Shown here: positions 1 to 4,816 of the stretch, in pieces | Position numbering within the stretch: the stretch's first letter is position 1 | Layout: each line of letters opens with the position of its first letter | Source of the DNA: JBOHHM01 sp050725495 | GTDB lineage: Bacteria > Pseudomonadota > Gammaproteobacteria > Burkholderiales > Burkholderiaceae_C | DNA: 9,641 nt | Reading direction: 5' to 3' | Assembly: GCA_050725495.1 (NCBI GenBank) | Contig: JBOHHM010000207.1 | Span: 1-9,641 of the forward strand | The notes under the pieces: model-generated | What the model saw: the letters and a program-made list of their open reading frames with translations, nothing else | What the model was told of the DNA's origin: nothing | Database searches by the model: none | Made by a program: the position numbers and the translations under genes

Positions 1-285
1 GGCCAGCCGCGCAATCTGCTGGCTTTGCCGGGCGACCTGGCTGGCCAGTTCAATCGCGGCATCCAGGGCCTGCATCTGGCTGCGCGATATTTTGCGGGTC
101 TGGTGGAACGCCTGGACGATCTGCTGCATCGTCGAAATGGGCTCGGACAGCTGGGCCCCGATCACGGCGGCGATACCGAAATCAACTCGCTCCGGAGGAA
201 TCGGCTCCACGGCGGGCTCGACGGGCGCGACGGCGGGCGCCGCGGCGAACAACGTCTTTTTCGGCAATCGGCTGAGCAGCTGCAT
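1..285 (-). CDS. N-terminal fragment of an unidentified protein, possibly a sensor histidine kinase
   Basis: The reverse strand is open from an ATG at 285-283 to the window edge, giving 95 codons without a stop; the C-terminus is missing. The start is supported by a purine-rich AAGGGA about five bases upstream of the ATG. The protein begins MQLLSRLPKK, followed by a low-complexity Ala/Pro/Val/Glu stretch at about residues 13-33, so there is no clear signal peptide. From about residue 45 it becomes an amphipathic, Gln-rich helical segment (STMQQIVQAF, then SQVARQSQQIARLA). That helical part recalls the region before the ATPase domain in some Burkholderiales sensor kinases, but no H, N or G box lies inside the window, so the function is a guess. 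It lies downstream of the broken thioredoxin gene on the same strand after a 133-bp gap, so it probably has its own promoter. The reading frame is fairly sure; the product is not. Confidence 0.68.
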   Translation of the reverse strand, partial: MQLLSRLPKKTLFAAAPAVAPVEPAVEPIPPERVDFGIAAVIGAQLSEPISTMQQIVQAFHQTRKISRSQMQALDAAIELASQVARQSQQIARLA

Positions 286-336
286 GGAGTCCCTTTGTGT
301 TCTTGGTCTGCTGTGCGCAAGCGCCCGCGCCGCAGC

Positions 337-354
337 GGCCCTTCTGTGAAGGCC
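337..354 (-). promoter_or_regulatory. Possible 5'-leader hairpin upstream of the gene starting at 285
   Basis: The bases cttc (341-344) and gaag (348-351) pair around a tgt loop, extended by c340-g352 and, after a one-base bulge, g338-c353 and g337-c354. On the minus strand it would lie in the leader of the gene starting at 285, about 50 bases before its ATG. No T-run follows, so it is not a standard intrinsic terminator. It could be a leader structure or chance pairing in GC-rich DNA. Confidence 0.2.
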
Positions 355-368
355 TGAGCCACGTGGGG

Positions 369-384
369 CGGGGTGGCCACCCCG
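369..384. other. 16-bp perfect palindrome in the 133-bp intergenic gap
   Basis: CGGGGTGGCCACCCCG is its own reverse complement over all 16 bases. It lies between the stop of the broken thioredoxin gene (419) and the start of the gene at 285. As RNA it could fold into a six-pair stem with a GGCC loop, but no T-run follows on the minus strand. A transcription factor operator for the downstream gene, or a terminator lacking a T-run, are both possible. Two shorter 8-bp palindromes lie next to it (atcatgat 401-408 and agcatgct 412-419). I found no convincing -35/-10 pair in this gap. Confidence 0.35.
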
Positions 385-418
385 GTCTCGTCACACAGGG
401 ATCATGATTCAAGCATGC

Positions 419-898
419 TCAGGCGGGCGCTGACAACTTCTTTCTGGCTCGCGCGAGCGCCTGGTCGAGGTAAGCGCCAAAAAAGTCCGCAACCGCAACG
501 CCGGCCAGACGCTCGGCCAGCTCTACCCCGCTGGCATTGAAAAACAGCACCGTGGGCGTCACCCGCACCTTCCAGGACGCGGCCAGCTCGGCGCCCGCCT
601 GCAGGCTGCCGGCGAAATCGCGCACCAGCGCCTGGCGCTGGCTGCTGTCGATCTGCCAGGCCTGCAGCCCGCTGGCGCGCAGGGGCAACAGCTAGTTGCG
701 CCGCACCAGCTCGCAATAGGGACAGCCCGGCAGGCTGACCAGGATCACCAGGGGTTCGCCCCGGGCGGCGGCGGCGCGTCCCGCGTCGGCCAGGGAAGCC
801 GGCACCGGCAGAGCCGAATCGCGGGCCAGGACGAAGCCGGGCAGCAGCGCCAGGCCGCTGGCAAAGCGGCGGCGGCTGAGTCGACCCGCAGCCCTCAT
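419..898 (-). pseudogene. Tat-exported thioredoxin-fold protein interrupted by an in-frame TAG
   Basis: One reading frame runs from the ATG at 898-896 to the TGA at 421-419, 159 codons, but codon 69 is TAG (694-692). Before the stop there is a twin-arginine signal (S8-R-R-R-F12, then a hydrophobic run and a likely cleavage after A-R-D-S-A) and a thioredoxin CxxC active site, C59-P-Y-C62, after a VILVSLPG strand. After the stop the frame continues cleanly with an IDSS element at 83-86, a VTPTVLFF strand with the expected cis-Pro at P115, and a C-terminal helix. Both halves are therefore needed for one thioredoxin fold, and only the amber codon separates them. The expected residue after RRN in such proteins is often Tyr, one base from TAG (inference). 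Without suppression, translation would end six residues after the second Cys. A TTG two codons after the TAG could restart translation but would lack signal and CxxC. The start overlaps the stop of the upstream micro-ORF (ATGA). A sequencing error is the main alternative. Confidence 0.82.
692..694 (-). other. In-frame amber (TAG) codon in the thioredoxin-like gene
   Basis: The triplet cta at 692-694 reads TAG on the minus strand, in the same frame as both the CxxC half (898-695) and the cis-Pro half (691-419). It is the only stop between them. A one-base change from a Tyr codon (TAC or TAT) would explain it. Confidence 0.85.
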
Positions 899-984
899 GC
901 CGCGCCATCCAGCGGCGCTTGTGCCACGCAGCGCCAGAACCCGGCGCCATGCCGCTCGCCATGAACCAGAACCAGTGGGGCCAT
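895..984 (-). CDS. 29-codon micro-ORF linking CoA-transferase and thioredoxin genes
   Basis: This small frame fills the gap between the two larger genes. Its ATG (984-982) shares a base with the TGA of the CoA-transferase (TGATG), a good Shine-Dalgarno-like AAGGTG lies five bases upstream inside the CoA-transferase end, and its TGA (897-895) overlaps the ATG of the thioredoxin-like gene (ATGA). The peptide begins MAPLVLVHGERHGAGFW. The LVLVHG...W pattern resembles the first strand and oxyanion loop of alpha/beta hydrolases, so it may be a remnant of such a gene, or a short translated linker that couples the flanking genes. It has no membrane segment or signal peptide. The coupling geometry and the SD favour translation; a function for the peptide itself cannot be read from the sequence. 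Confidence 0.42.
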   Translation of the reverse strand: MAPLVLVHGERHGAGFWRCVAQAPLDGAA

Positions 985-2237
985 CAAATCACCTTGCCAT
1001 GTCGGAGCTCCGACAGCCGGGAATCGGAGTAGTTCAACAGCTCGCGCAGCACCTCCTCGGTGTGCTGGCCCAGCAGCGGCGGTGGCAGCTCGGTCCGCAC
1101 CGGGGTCGCGCTGAGCTTCATCGGGCTGGAGACCAGGCGCAGCGCGGGCTGCAGCGGGTGCTGCCAGTCGGTCACCATGGCGCGCTGCCGCACCTGCGGG
1201 TCGGCAAAGACTTCGGCCAGGTTGTTGATGGCGCCGCAGGGCACCTTGGCAGCTTCGAGCGCGGCCAGCCAGTCGGCCTTGGTACGGGTTTTCATCAGCG
1301 CTTCGAGAATGGGCACGAGTTGCGCGCGGTGGCGCACCCGGTCCTGGTTCTTGGCATACAGCGGGTCGCAGGCCAGATCGGGCCGGCCGGCCACATCGCA
1401 AAACTTGGCGAACTGGCTGTCGTTGCCGACCGCCAGAATCAGGTGGTCGCGCGTGCTGGCTGCTGCGCCCACAGGCGGCATGACCTCGAACACCTGGTAG
1501 GGCACGATGTTCTGGTGCGCGTTGCCGGCCCGGCCCGGCGCCTGGCCGCTGACCAGGTAGTTCGCGCCCAGGTTCGCCAGCATCGCGACCTGGGTGTCGA
1601 GCAGGGCCAGGTCGAGCTGCTGGCCTTCGCCCGTGGCCTCGGCGTGGCGCAGCGCGGCGAGGATCGCGACCGCAGCGTACATGCCCGTGAAAAGGTCGGC
1701 CACCGCGACGCCGACTTTCTGCGGTCCGCCGCCCAGCTCGTCGCGCTCGCCGGTGATGCTCATCAGCCCGCCCATGCCCTGGATCGCGTAGTCGTAGCCG
1801 GCGCGCTCCCTGTAGGGCCCGGTCTGGCCGAAACCGGTGACGCTGCAGTACACGAGCCTGGGGTTCAGGGGCCTCAACGAGTCGTAGTCCAGGCCGTAGC
1901 GCGCCATGTCGCCGACCTTGAAGTTCTCGATGAACACGTCGCAGTGCCCCACGAGCTCGCGGATCAGCGCCTGACCGGCCGGCTGCGCGATGTCGCAGGT
2001 CAGCGAGCGCTTGTTGCGGTTGGTGCCCAGGTAGTAGGCGGCCTCGGCCGTGTCGTGGCCGGCCTCGTCCTTCAGAAACGGTGGGCCCCAGCTGCGGGTG
2101 TCGTCGCCGCTGCCGGGGCGCTCGATCTTGATCACGTCGGCGCCGAGGTCGGCCAGCGTTTGCGTGCACCAGGGCCCGGCGAGCACGCGGGACAGGTCGA
2201 GGATGCGTATGCCTTGCAATGCGTTCATGAGCGGCAT
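984..2237 (-). CDS. CaiB/BaiF family (class III) CoA-transferase
   Basis: A family III CoA-transferase of 417 residues, the usual length, moving CoA between acyl-CoA and a free carboxylic acid in the cytoplasm. The N-terminus LQGIRILDLSRVLAGPW and the following LADLGADVIKIERP are the family's signature nucleotide-fold start. Further signatures are GDDTRSWGPPF (44-54), NRNKRSLTCD (73-82), the VTGFGQTGPY turn (133-142) and the KVGVAVADLFTG motif, whose D181 is the expected acyl-anhydride-forming aspartate. GDDTRSWGPPF together with the NRNKRS segment recalls the succinyl/glutarate-type subgroup, but the acid substrate cannot be decided here. The start may be the ATG at 2237 or the one at 2228 (MNALQGI, closer to the family's usual beginning); neither has a clear SD. 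A GATTAT hexamer at 2257-2252 could be the -10, giving a very short leader. Its stop is joined to the micro-ORF downstream by TGATG. Confidence 0.95.
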   Translation of the reverse strand: MPLMNALQGIRILDLSRVLAGPWCTQTLADLGADVIKIERPGSGDDTRSWGPPFLKDEAGHDTAEAAYYLGTNRNKRSLTCDIAQPAGQALIRELVGHCDVFIENFKVGDMARYGLDYDSLRPLNPRLVYCSVTGFGQTGPYRERAGYDYAIQGMGGLMSITGERDELGGGPQKVGVAVADLFTGMYAAVAILAALRHAEATGEGQQLDLALLDTQVAMLANLGANYLVSGQAPGRAGNAHQNIVPYQVFEVMPPVGAAASTRDHLILAVGNDSQFAKFCDVAGRPDLACDPLYAKNQDRVRHRAQLVPILEALMKTRTKADWLAALEAAKVPCGAINNLAEVFADPQVRQRAMVTDWQHPLQPALRLVSSPMKLSATPVRTELPPPLLGQHTEEVLRELLNYSDSRLSELRHGKVI

Positions 2238-2249
2238 TGTCGGGGCAAA

Positions 2250-2260
2250 CCGATAATCGG
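2250..2260. promoter_or_regulatory. Inverted repeat with possible divergent -10 elements
   Basis: CCGAT-A-ATCGG is an inverted repeat with one central base in the 26-bp gap between the divergent CoA-transferase and lipoprotein genes. On the plus strand it contains GATAAT (2252-2257) and on the minus strand GATTAT (2257-2252), both close to the TATAAT -10 consensus. Transcription would begin only a few bases before the ATG at 2264 and about eight bases before the ATG at 2237. No good -35 box sits at the right distance for either, so this is a weak promoter prediction; a regulator-binding operator is equally possible. Confidence 0.35.
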
Positions 2261-2263
2261 ATC

Positions 2264-2797
2264 ATGCGTTCTCTTACTGTTTGGGCGGCCTGGGGGCTGG
2301 TGGCGGGGCTGGCGGCCTGCAATCCCACCTTCAACTGGCGCGAAGTGCCCGTGGCCGCAACGGGCCTGGTCGCCTTGCTGCCGTGCAAGCCCGACCAGGG
2401 TTCTCGCGTGGTCCCGCTGGGCGGCCAGCCTGTGGCCTTGCACATGATGGGCTGCGACACCGGCGGCGCCACCTTTGCCGTGGCCCATGCCGAGATCGCT
2501 GACGCGGCCCAGGCCGCCGAGGTGCTGGCGCAGTGGAGGAGGGCCACGCTGGCCAACATGCATGCCGCCGCCTCGCAGGACGCGCCCTTCATGCCACGCG
2601 GTGGCGCCGTGCTGCCCCCCTCGGTGCGCATCGTGGCCAGCGGCCAGCGCGCCGACGGCAGCGCCGTGACGGCCCATGCCGTCTGGTTCGGCCGGCCCCG
2701 GGGCTCGGGTGCGCAGCTCTTTCACGCCGTGGTCTATGCCGACAAGCCCAACCCCGAGCTGGCCGACACTTTTTTTTCCGGACTCCAGTTCCAATGA
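2264..2797 (+). CDS. Small lipoprotein of unknown function
   Basis: A 177-residue protein I cannot assign to a named family. It starts MRSLTVWAAW with a short hydrophobic stretch ending in the lipobox L16-A-A-C19, so it should be processed by signal peptidase II and lipidated on C19. Asn at the next position gives no inner-membrane retention signal, so the outer membrane is the likely place. The mature part is a compact soluble domain with an N-terminal FNWREVPV segment, two further cysteines (C42 and C64) that could pair, and a central helix around WRRATLANMHAAA. An in-frame ATG at 2237 would add nine residues before the signal peptide and is less likely. The stop overlaps the MFS start (ATGA), which ties the two genes to one operon. 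An odd run of eight T lies just before its end. Orphan lipoproteins coupled to transporters are not rare, but no function follows from that. Confidence 0.85.
   Translation: MRSLTVWAAWGLVAGLAACNPTFNWREVPVAATGLVALLPCKPDQGSRVVPLGGQPVALHMMGCDTGGATFAVAHAEIADAAQAAEVLAQWRRATLANMHAAASQDAPFMPRGGAVLPPSVRIVASGQRADGSAVTAHAVWFGRPRGSGAQLFHAVVYADKPNPELADTFFSGLQFQ
2770..2777 (+). other. T8 tract with a T-TTT-TTT slippery heptamer near the lipoprotein stop
   Basis: Eight consecutive T occur in an otherwise GC-rich gene, 17 bases before the MFS ATG. In the lipoprotein frame they read ACT TTT TTT TCC, so the heptamer T TTT TTT is in the register required for -1 slippage. The MFS frame is open upstream across this site (from 2533), so a -1 shift here yields lipoprotein residues fused through FRTPVP to the MFS Met1. 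I see no clear downstream pseudoknot or stable stem. The tract is a fact; slippage is a hypothesis. Confidence 0.35.
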
Positions 2798-4026
2798 CCG
2801 TGCTCTCGCGCCGCACCGCGGTGATGGTGTTTCTGGCCTTTGCCTTCGCCTACTTTCTCTCCGCCCTGGTGCGGGCCATCACGGCCACGCTGGCGCCCAC
2901 GCTGACGCAGGAGTTCGCGCTCAGTGCGCGCGATCTGGGCCTGCTGGCGGGCGGCTATTTCTTGGGCTTTTCCGCGACCCAGCTGCCGCTGGGTAACTGG
3001 CTGGACCGCCACGGCCCCAAGCAGGTGATCCTGGGCTTTCTGGCGGTGGCGGTGATCGGCTGCCTGGCCTTCGCGGTTGCCACCAGCTTTGCGGGCCTGC
3101 TGGCCGCGCGCGTGCTCTGCGGCATGGGCGTGAGCGCCTGCCTGATGGCGCCGCTCACGGGCTACCGCCGCTGGCTGGACGCCACGGACCAGCTGCGGGC
3201 CAATTCGTGGATGCTGATGACGGGCTCGCTCGGCATGGTGGCGTCGACCCTGCCGGTGCAGGCGCTGATGCCGCTGGTGGGCTGGCGGCCCCTGTTCTGG
3301 GCGCTGGCCGGGTGCGTCGTGCTGGCGCTGGCCGTGATCGCCTGGTGCGTGCCCGCCTGGCAGAGCGCGCCGGCCGCCGCCGGGAGCGCGCGGGCCGGCG
3401 GCAGCTATGCCGAGGTCTGGCGCCACCCGTATTTCCGCAAGATGGCGCCGATCGGCTTTTTCAGCTACGGCGGCCTGGTCGCCATGCAGACGCTGTGGGC
3501 CGGCCCCTGGATGGTCAGGGTCGCGGGTTTCACACCTCTGCAGGCCGCCACCGGCCTGTTCTGGATCAATGTGGCGATGCTGTGCAGCTTCTGGTGCTGG
3601 GGCCTGGTCAATCCCCGGCTGGCGCGGCGCGGCCTCGGCGCCGATCGGCTGATGGCCTGGGGCCTGCCCTCCAGCTTCGTCCTGCTTGCTATCATTATAA
3701 TAGCGTCAGACGGCCTGGGAATCTGGACTCCAGTGCTGTTTGCCTTGTATTGCATGGGCTGCACCTTCGTCTCGCTGAGCCAGCCCGCGGTCGGCATGGC
3801 GTTTCCTGCGGCGCTGGCCGGCCGGGCCCTGTCGGCCTACAACCTGGTGATCTTTGCCGGCGTGTTTGTCGTGCAATGGGGCATAGGGCTGCTGATCGAC
3901 GGCTTTCGGGTGGTCGGACTGGGGGAGCTGGCGGCGTTCCAGGCGGCCATGACTGTCTTCGGGCTGTGCTGCCTGGCCTCGTACGCCTATTTCCTGGCCG
4001 CCAAACCTCATAATCGTGGTTCATGA
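2794..4026 (+). CDS. Major facilitator superfamily (MFS) transporter
   Basis: A 410-residue inner membrane carrier, the typical MFS length, with about twelve hydrophobic segments in two bundles separated by a hydrophilic loop at about residues 189-215. The loop between TM2 and TM3 carries the MFS motif A variant G67-N-W-L-D71-R-H-G-P-K76, and the N-terminal helix has the charged R27 common in the superfamily. A further signature is the FxxARxLCGMG stretch at about 100-112 in TM4. Substrate cannot be inferred. The start ATG (2794) overlaps the lipoprotein stop, and its own TGA overlaps the EIIA start at 4023, so it is embedded in the plus-strand operon. An AT-rich element at 3688-3704 encodes A299-IIII-A304 in a late transmembrane helix and differs sharply in base composition from the rest of the gene. 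The long upstream extension of its frame to 2533 is a shadow over the lipoprotein gene. Confidence 0.92.
   Translation: MTVLSRRTAVMVFLAFAFAYFLSALVRAITATLAPTLTQEFALSARDLGLLAGGYFLGFSATQLPLGNWLDRHGPKQVILGFLAVAVIGCLAFAVATSFAGLLAARVLCGMGVSACLMAPLTGYRRWLDATDQLRANSWMLMTGSLGMVASTLPVQALMPLVGWRPLFWALAGCVVLALAVIAWCVPAWQSAPAAAGSARAGGSYAEVWRHPYFRKMAPIGFFSYGGLVAMQTLWAGPWMVRVAGFTPLQAATGLFWINVAMLCSFWCWGLVNPRLARRGLGADRLMAWGLPSSFVLLAIIIIASDGLGIWTPVLFALYCMGCTFVSLSQPAVGMAFPAALAGRALSAYNLVIFAGVFVVQWGIGLLIDGFRVVGLGELAAFQAAMTVFGLCCLASYAYFLAAKPHNRGS
3688..3704. repeat. AT-rich inverted repeat GCTAT...ATAGC inside the MFS gene
   Basis: The 17 bases GCTATCATTATAATAGC have perfect 5-bp arms GCTAT and ATAGC around a 7-base AT-rich centre. 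They sit in a gene that is otherwise strongly GC-rich and use rare codons (ATT ATA ATA). I recall similar GCTAT..ATAGC elements scattered through Comamonadaceae genomes, mostly intergenic (from memory, unchecked). Here the frame is kept and the codons add Ile residues to a membrane helix, so the insertion would be tolerated. Confidence 0.45.
4009..4014 (+). promoter_or_regulatory. Weak -10-like hexamer before the EIIA gene
   Basis: CATAAT ends eight bases before the EIIA ATG, in the context ATAATCG that also precedes the lipoprotein start at 2264. If used, the message would begin within a few bases of the ATG. No -35 match stands at the proper distance and the site lies within the MFS coding end, so an internal promoter for the PTS genes is only possible, not shown. 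Confidence 0.2.
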
Positions 4027-4466
4027 GCAGCATTTTCATCATCGCCCACGCACCGCTGGCCCATGCCCTGCGCCAGTGCGCGCTGCATGTGTTTCCCGAC
4101 TGCGCGGCCGGCGTGGCGGCGCTCGATGTGCAGCCCAACGTCTCGCCGGAGGAAACGCTGGCGGCCGCGCGCATCGCGCTGGAGCAGCTGGACGCCGCGC
4201 AGACCCTGGTGCTGACCGACGTGTTCGGCGCCACGCCCTGCAATGTCGCGCAAAAGCTGGTCGATGGCGTGAAATCCAAGCTCGTGACCGGCGTGAATCT
4301 GCCCATGCTGCTGCGCACCGTGAGCTACCAGCACGAGCCGCTCGATGCCCTGGTCTCGCGCGCCGTCGTCGGGGGCACTCAGGGCGTGATGCAGGTCGCG
4401 ATCACCGCACCGCAAATCCAGGGAAAAAGAAAGAATGATCAAGACGACCACGACCATCAGCAATAA
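4023..4466 (+). CDS. PTS EIIA component, mannose/fructose family (regulatory type)
   Basis: A 147-residue EIIA of the mannose (EIIA-Man) superfamily, the cytoplasmic phosphocarrier that accepts phosphate from HPr. The N-terminal strand SSIFIIAHAPLA places the phosphorylatable His at H9, as in ManX-type domains. The family's second signature appears as LVLTDVFGATPCN, the counterpart of TDLFGGSPFN. Then follow a VTGVNLPML strand and C-terminal helices. No EIIB, EIIC or EIID lies in the window, and the downstream partners are HPr and Enzyme I. In many beta- and alphaproteobacteria this set is a regulatory phosphorelay rather than a sugar uptake system (established for the group; inferred here). 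The ATG overlaps the MFS stop. The last ten or so codons (a charged tail ending DDHDHQQ) overlap the HPr gene by 32 bases, suggesting coupled translation and a tail under little constraint. Confidence 0.9.
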   Translation: MSSIFIIAHAPLAHALRQCALHVFPDCAAGVAALDVQPNVSPEETLAAARIALEQLDAAQTLVLTDVFGATPCNVAQKLVDGVKSKLVTGVNLPMLLRTVSYQHEPLDALVSRAVVGGTQGVMQVAITAPQIQGKRKNDQDDHDHQQ

Positions 4467-4704
4467 GCTGGGCCTGCATGCCCGCGCCTCGGCCAAGCTG
4501 ACCAAGCTGGCCGCCAGCTTCCCTTGCGACATCTGGATTGCCAAGGGCGAGCGCCGCGTCAATGCCAAGAGCATCATGGGCGTGATGATGCTGGCCGCCG
4601 GCATAGGCGCCCCGGTTCATTTGGAAACCCATGGCGAGCGCGAGCAGGAGGCGATGGACGCCCTGCTGGCCCTGATGGCAGACAGGTTTGGCGAGGGAGA
4701 GTAG
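4435..4704 (+). CDS. ptsH: Phosphocarrier protein HPr
   Basis: An 89-residue HPr, the standard size, relaying phosphate from Enzyme I to EIIA in the cytoplasm. The catalytic site is intact: NKLGLHARAS puts the phosphoaccepting His at H15, followed by R17. The regulatory site is also present: NAKSIMGVMMLAA places Ser at S46, the residue phosphorylated by HPr kinase/phosphorylase (HprK) where that enzyme exists; hprK itself is not in the window. Translation starts at the ATG at 4435 behind a purine-rich GGGAAAAAGAAAG leader that lies within the end of the EIIA gene. The two genes overlap by 32 bases in different frames. HPr is followed after one base by a micro-ORF and then by the Enzyme I gene in the same frame. 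Confidence 0.97.
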   Translation: MIKTTTTISNKLGLHARASAKLTKLAASFPCDIWIAKGERRVNAKSIMGVMMLAAGIGAPVHLETHGEREQEAMDALLALMADRFGEGE

Positions 4705-4705
4705 G

Positions 4706-4816
4706 ATGGTCAGCCAAGGGCGAGGGCCCCGCGCCGCGGCAGCGATCAGCCTGGCCGCCGGCGAACGCGCCGGGCCCGCCGCCTTGCAGCTTGACCCCAG
4801 GCGGACCACATCATGA
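4706..4816 (+). CDS. 36-codon micro-ORF between ptsH and ptsI
   Basis: The 108-bp gap between the HPr and Enzyme I genes is fully covered by a small frame that starts one base after the HPr stop and ends with a TGA overlapping the ptsI ATG (ATGA). A GGGAG element about eight bases before its ATG, inside the HPr end, could serve as ribosome binding site. The peptide (MVSQGRGPRAAAAISLAAGE and on) is Ala/Arg/Pro-rich, without membrane segment or recognizable domain. In DNA this GC-rich a 36-codon open frame is expected by chance; only the stop/start geometry favours translation. Its role, if any, would be to carry ribosomes to ptsI, whose own SD (AGGCGGA, about six bases upstream) is moderate. 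Confidence 0.28.
   Translation: MVSQGRGPRAAAAISLAAGERAGPAALQLDPRRTTS

Noticed and set aside
692..694. TAG as a programmed pyrrolysine or selenocysteine-like codon
   Set aside because: Such decoding is not expected in this type of organism and the position is outside the CxxC active site; a simple nonsense mutation or read error explains it better.
897..2447. 516-codon plus-strand frame over the CoA-transferase gene
   Set aside because: It lies antisense to a gene with clear family motifs; in GC-rich DNA such stop-free antisense frames are common, and its translation is Arg/Gly/His/Val-rich without any recognizable domain.
895..2631. 578-codon minus-strand frame
   Set aside because: It runs out of frame through the CoA-transferase and antisense to the lipoprotein gene, with low-complexity Arg/Ala/Gly sequence. 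Only its last 30 codons, with their own SD and ATG, are kept as the micro-ORF.
2533..2793. Upstream extension of the MFS frame
   Set aside because: The MFS family start is at 2794 with the ATGA overlap; the extension is an out-of-frame reading of the lipoprotein gene. It matters only for the -1 slippage hypothesis.
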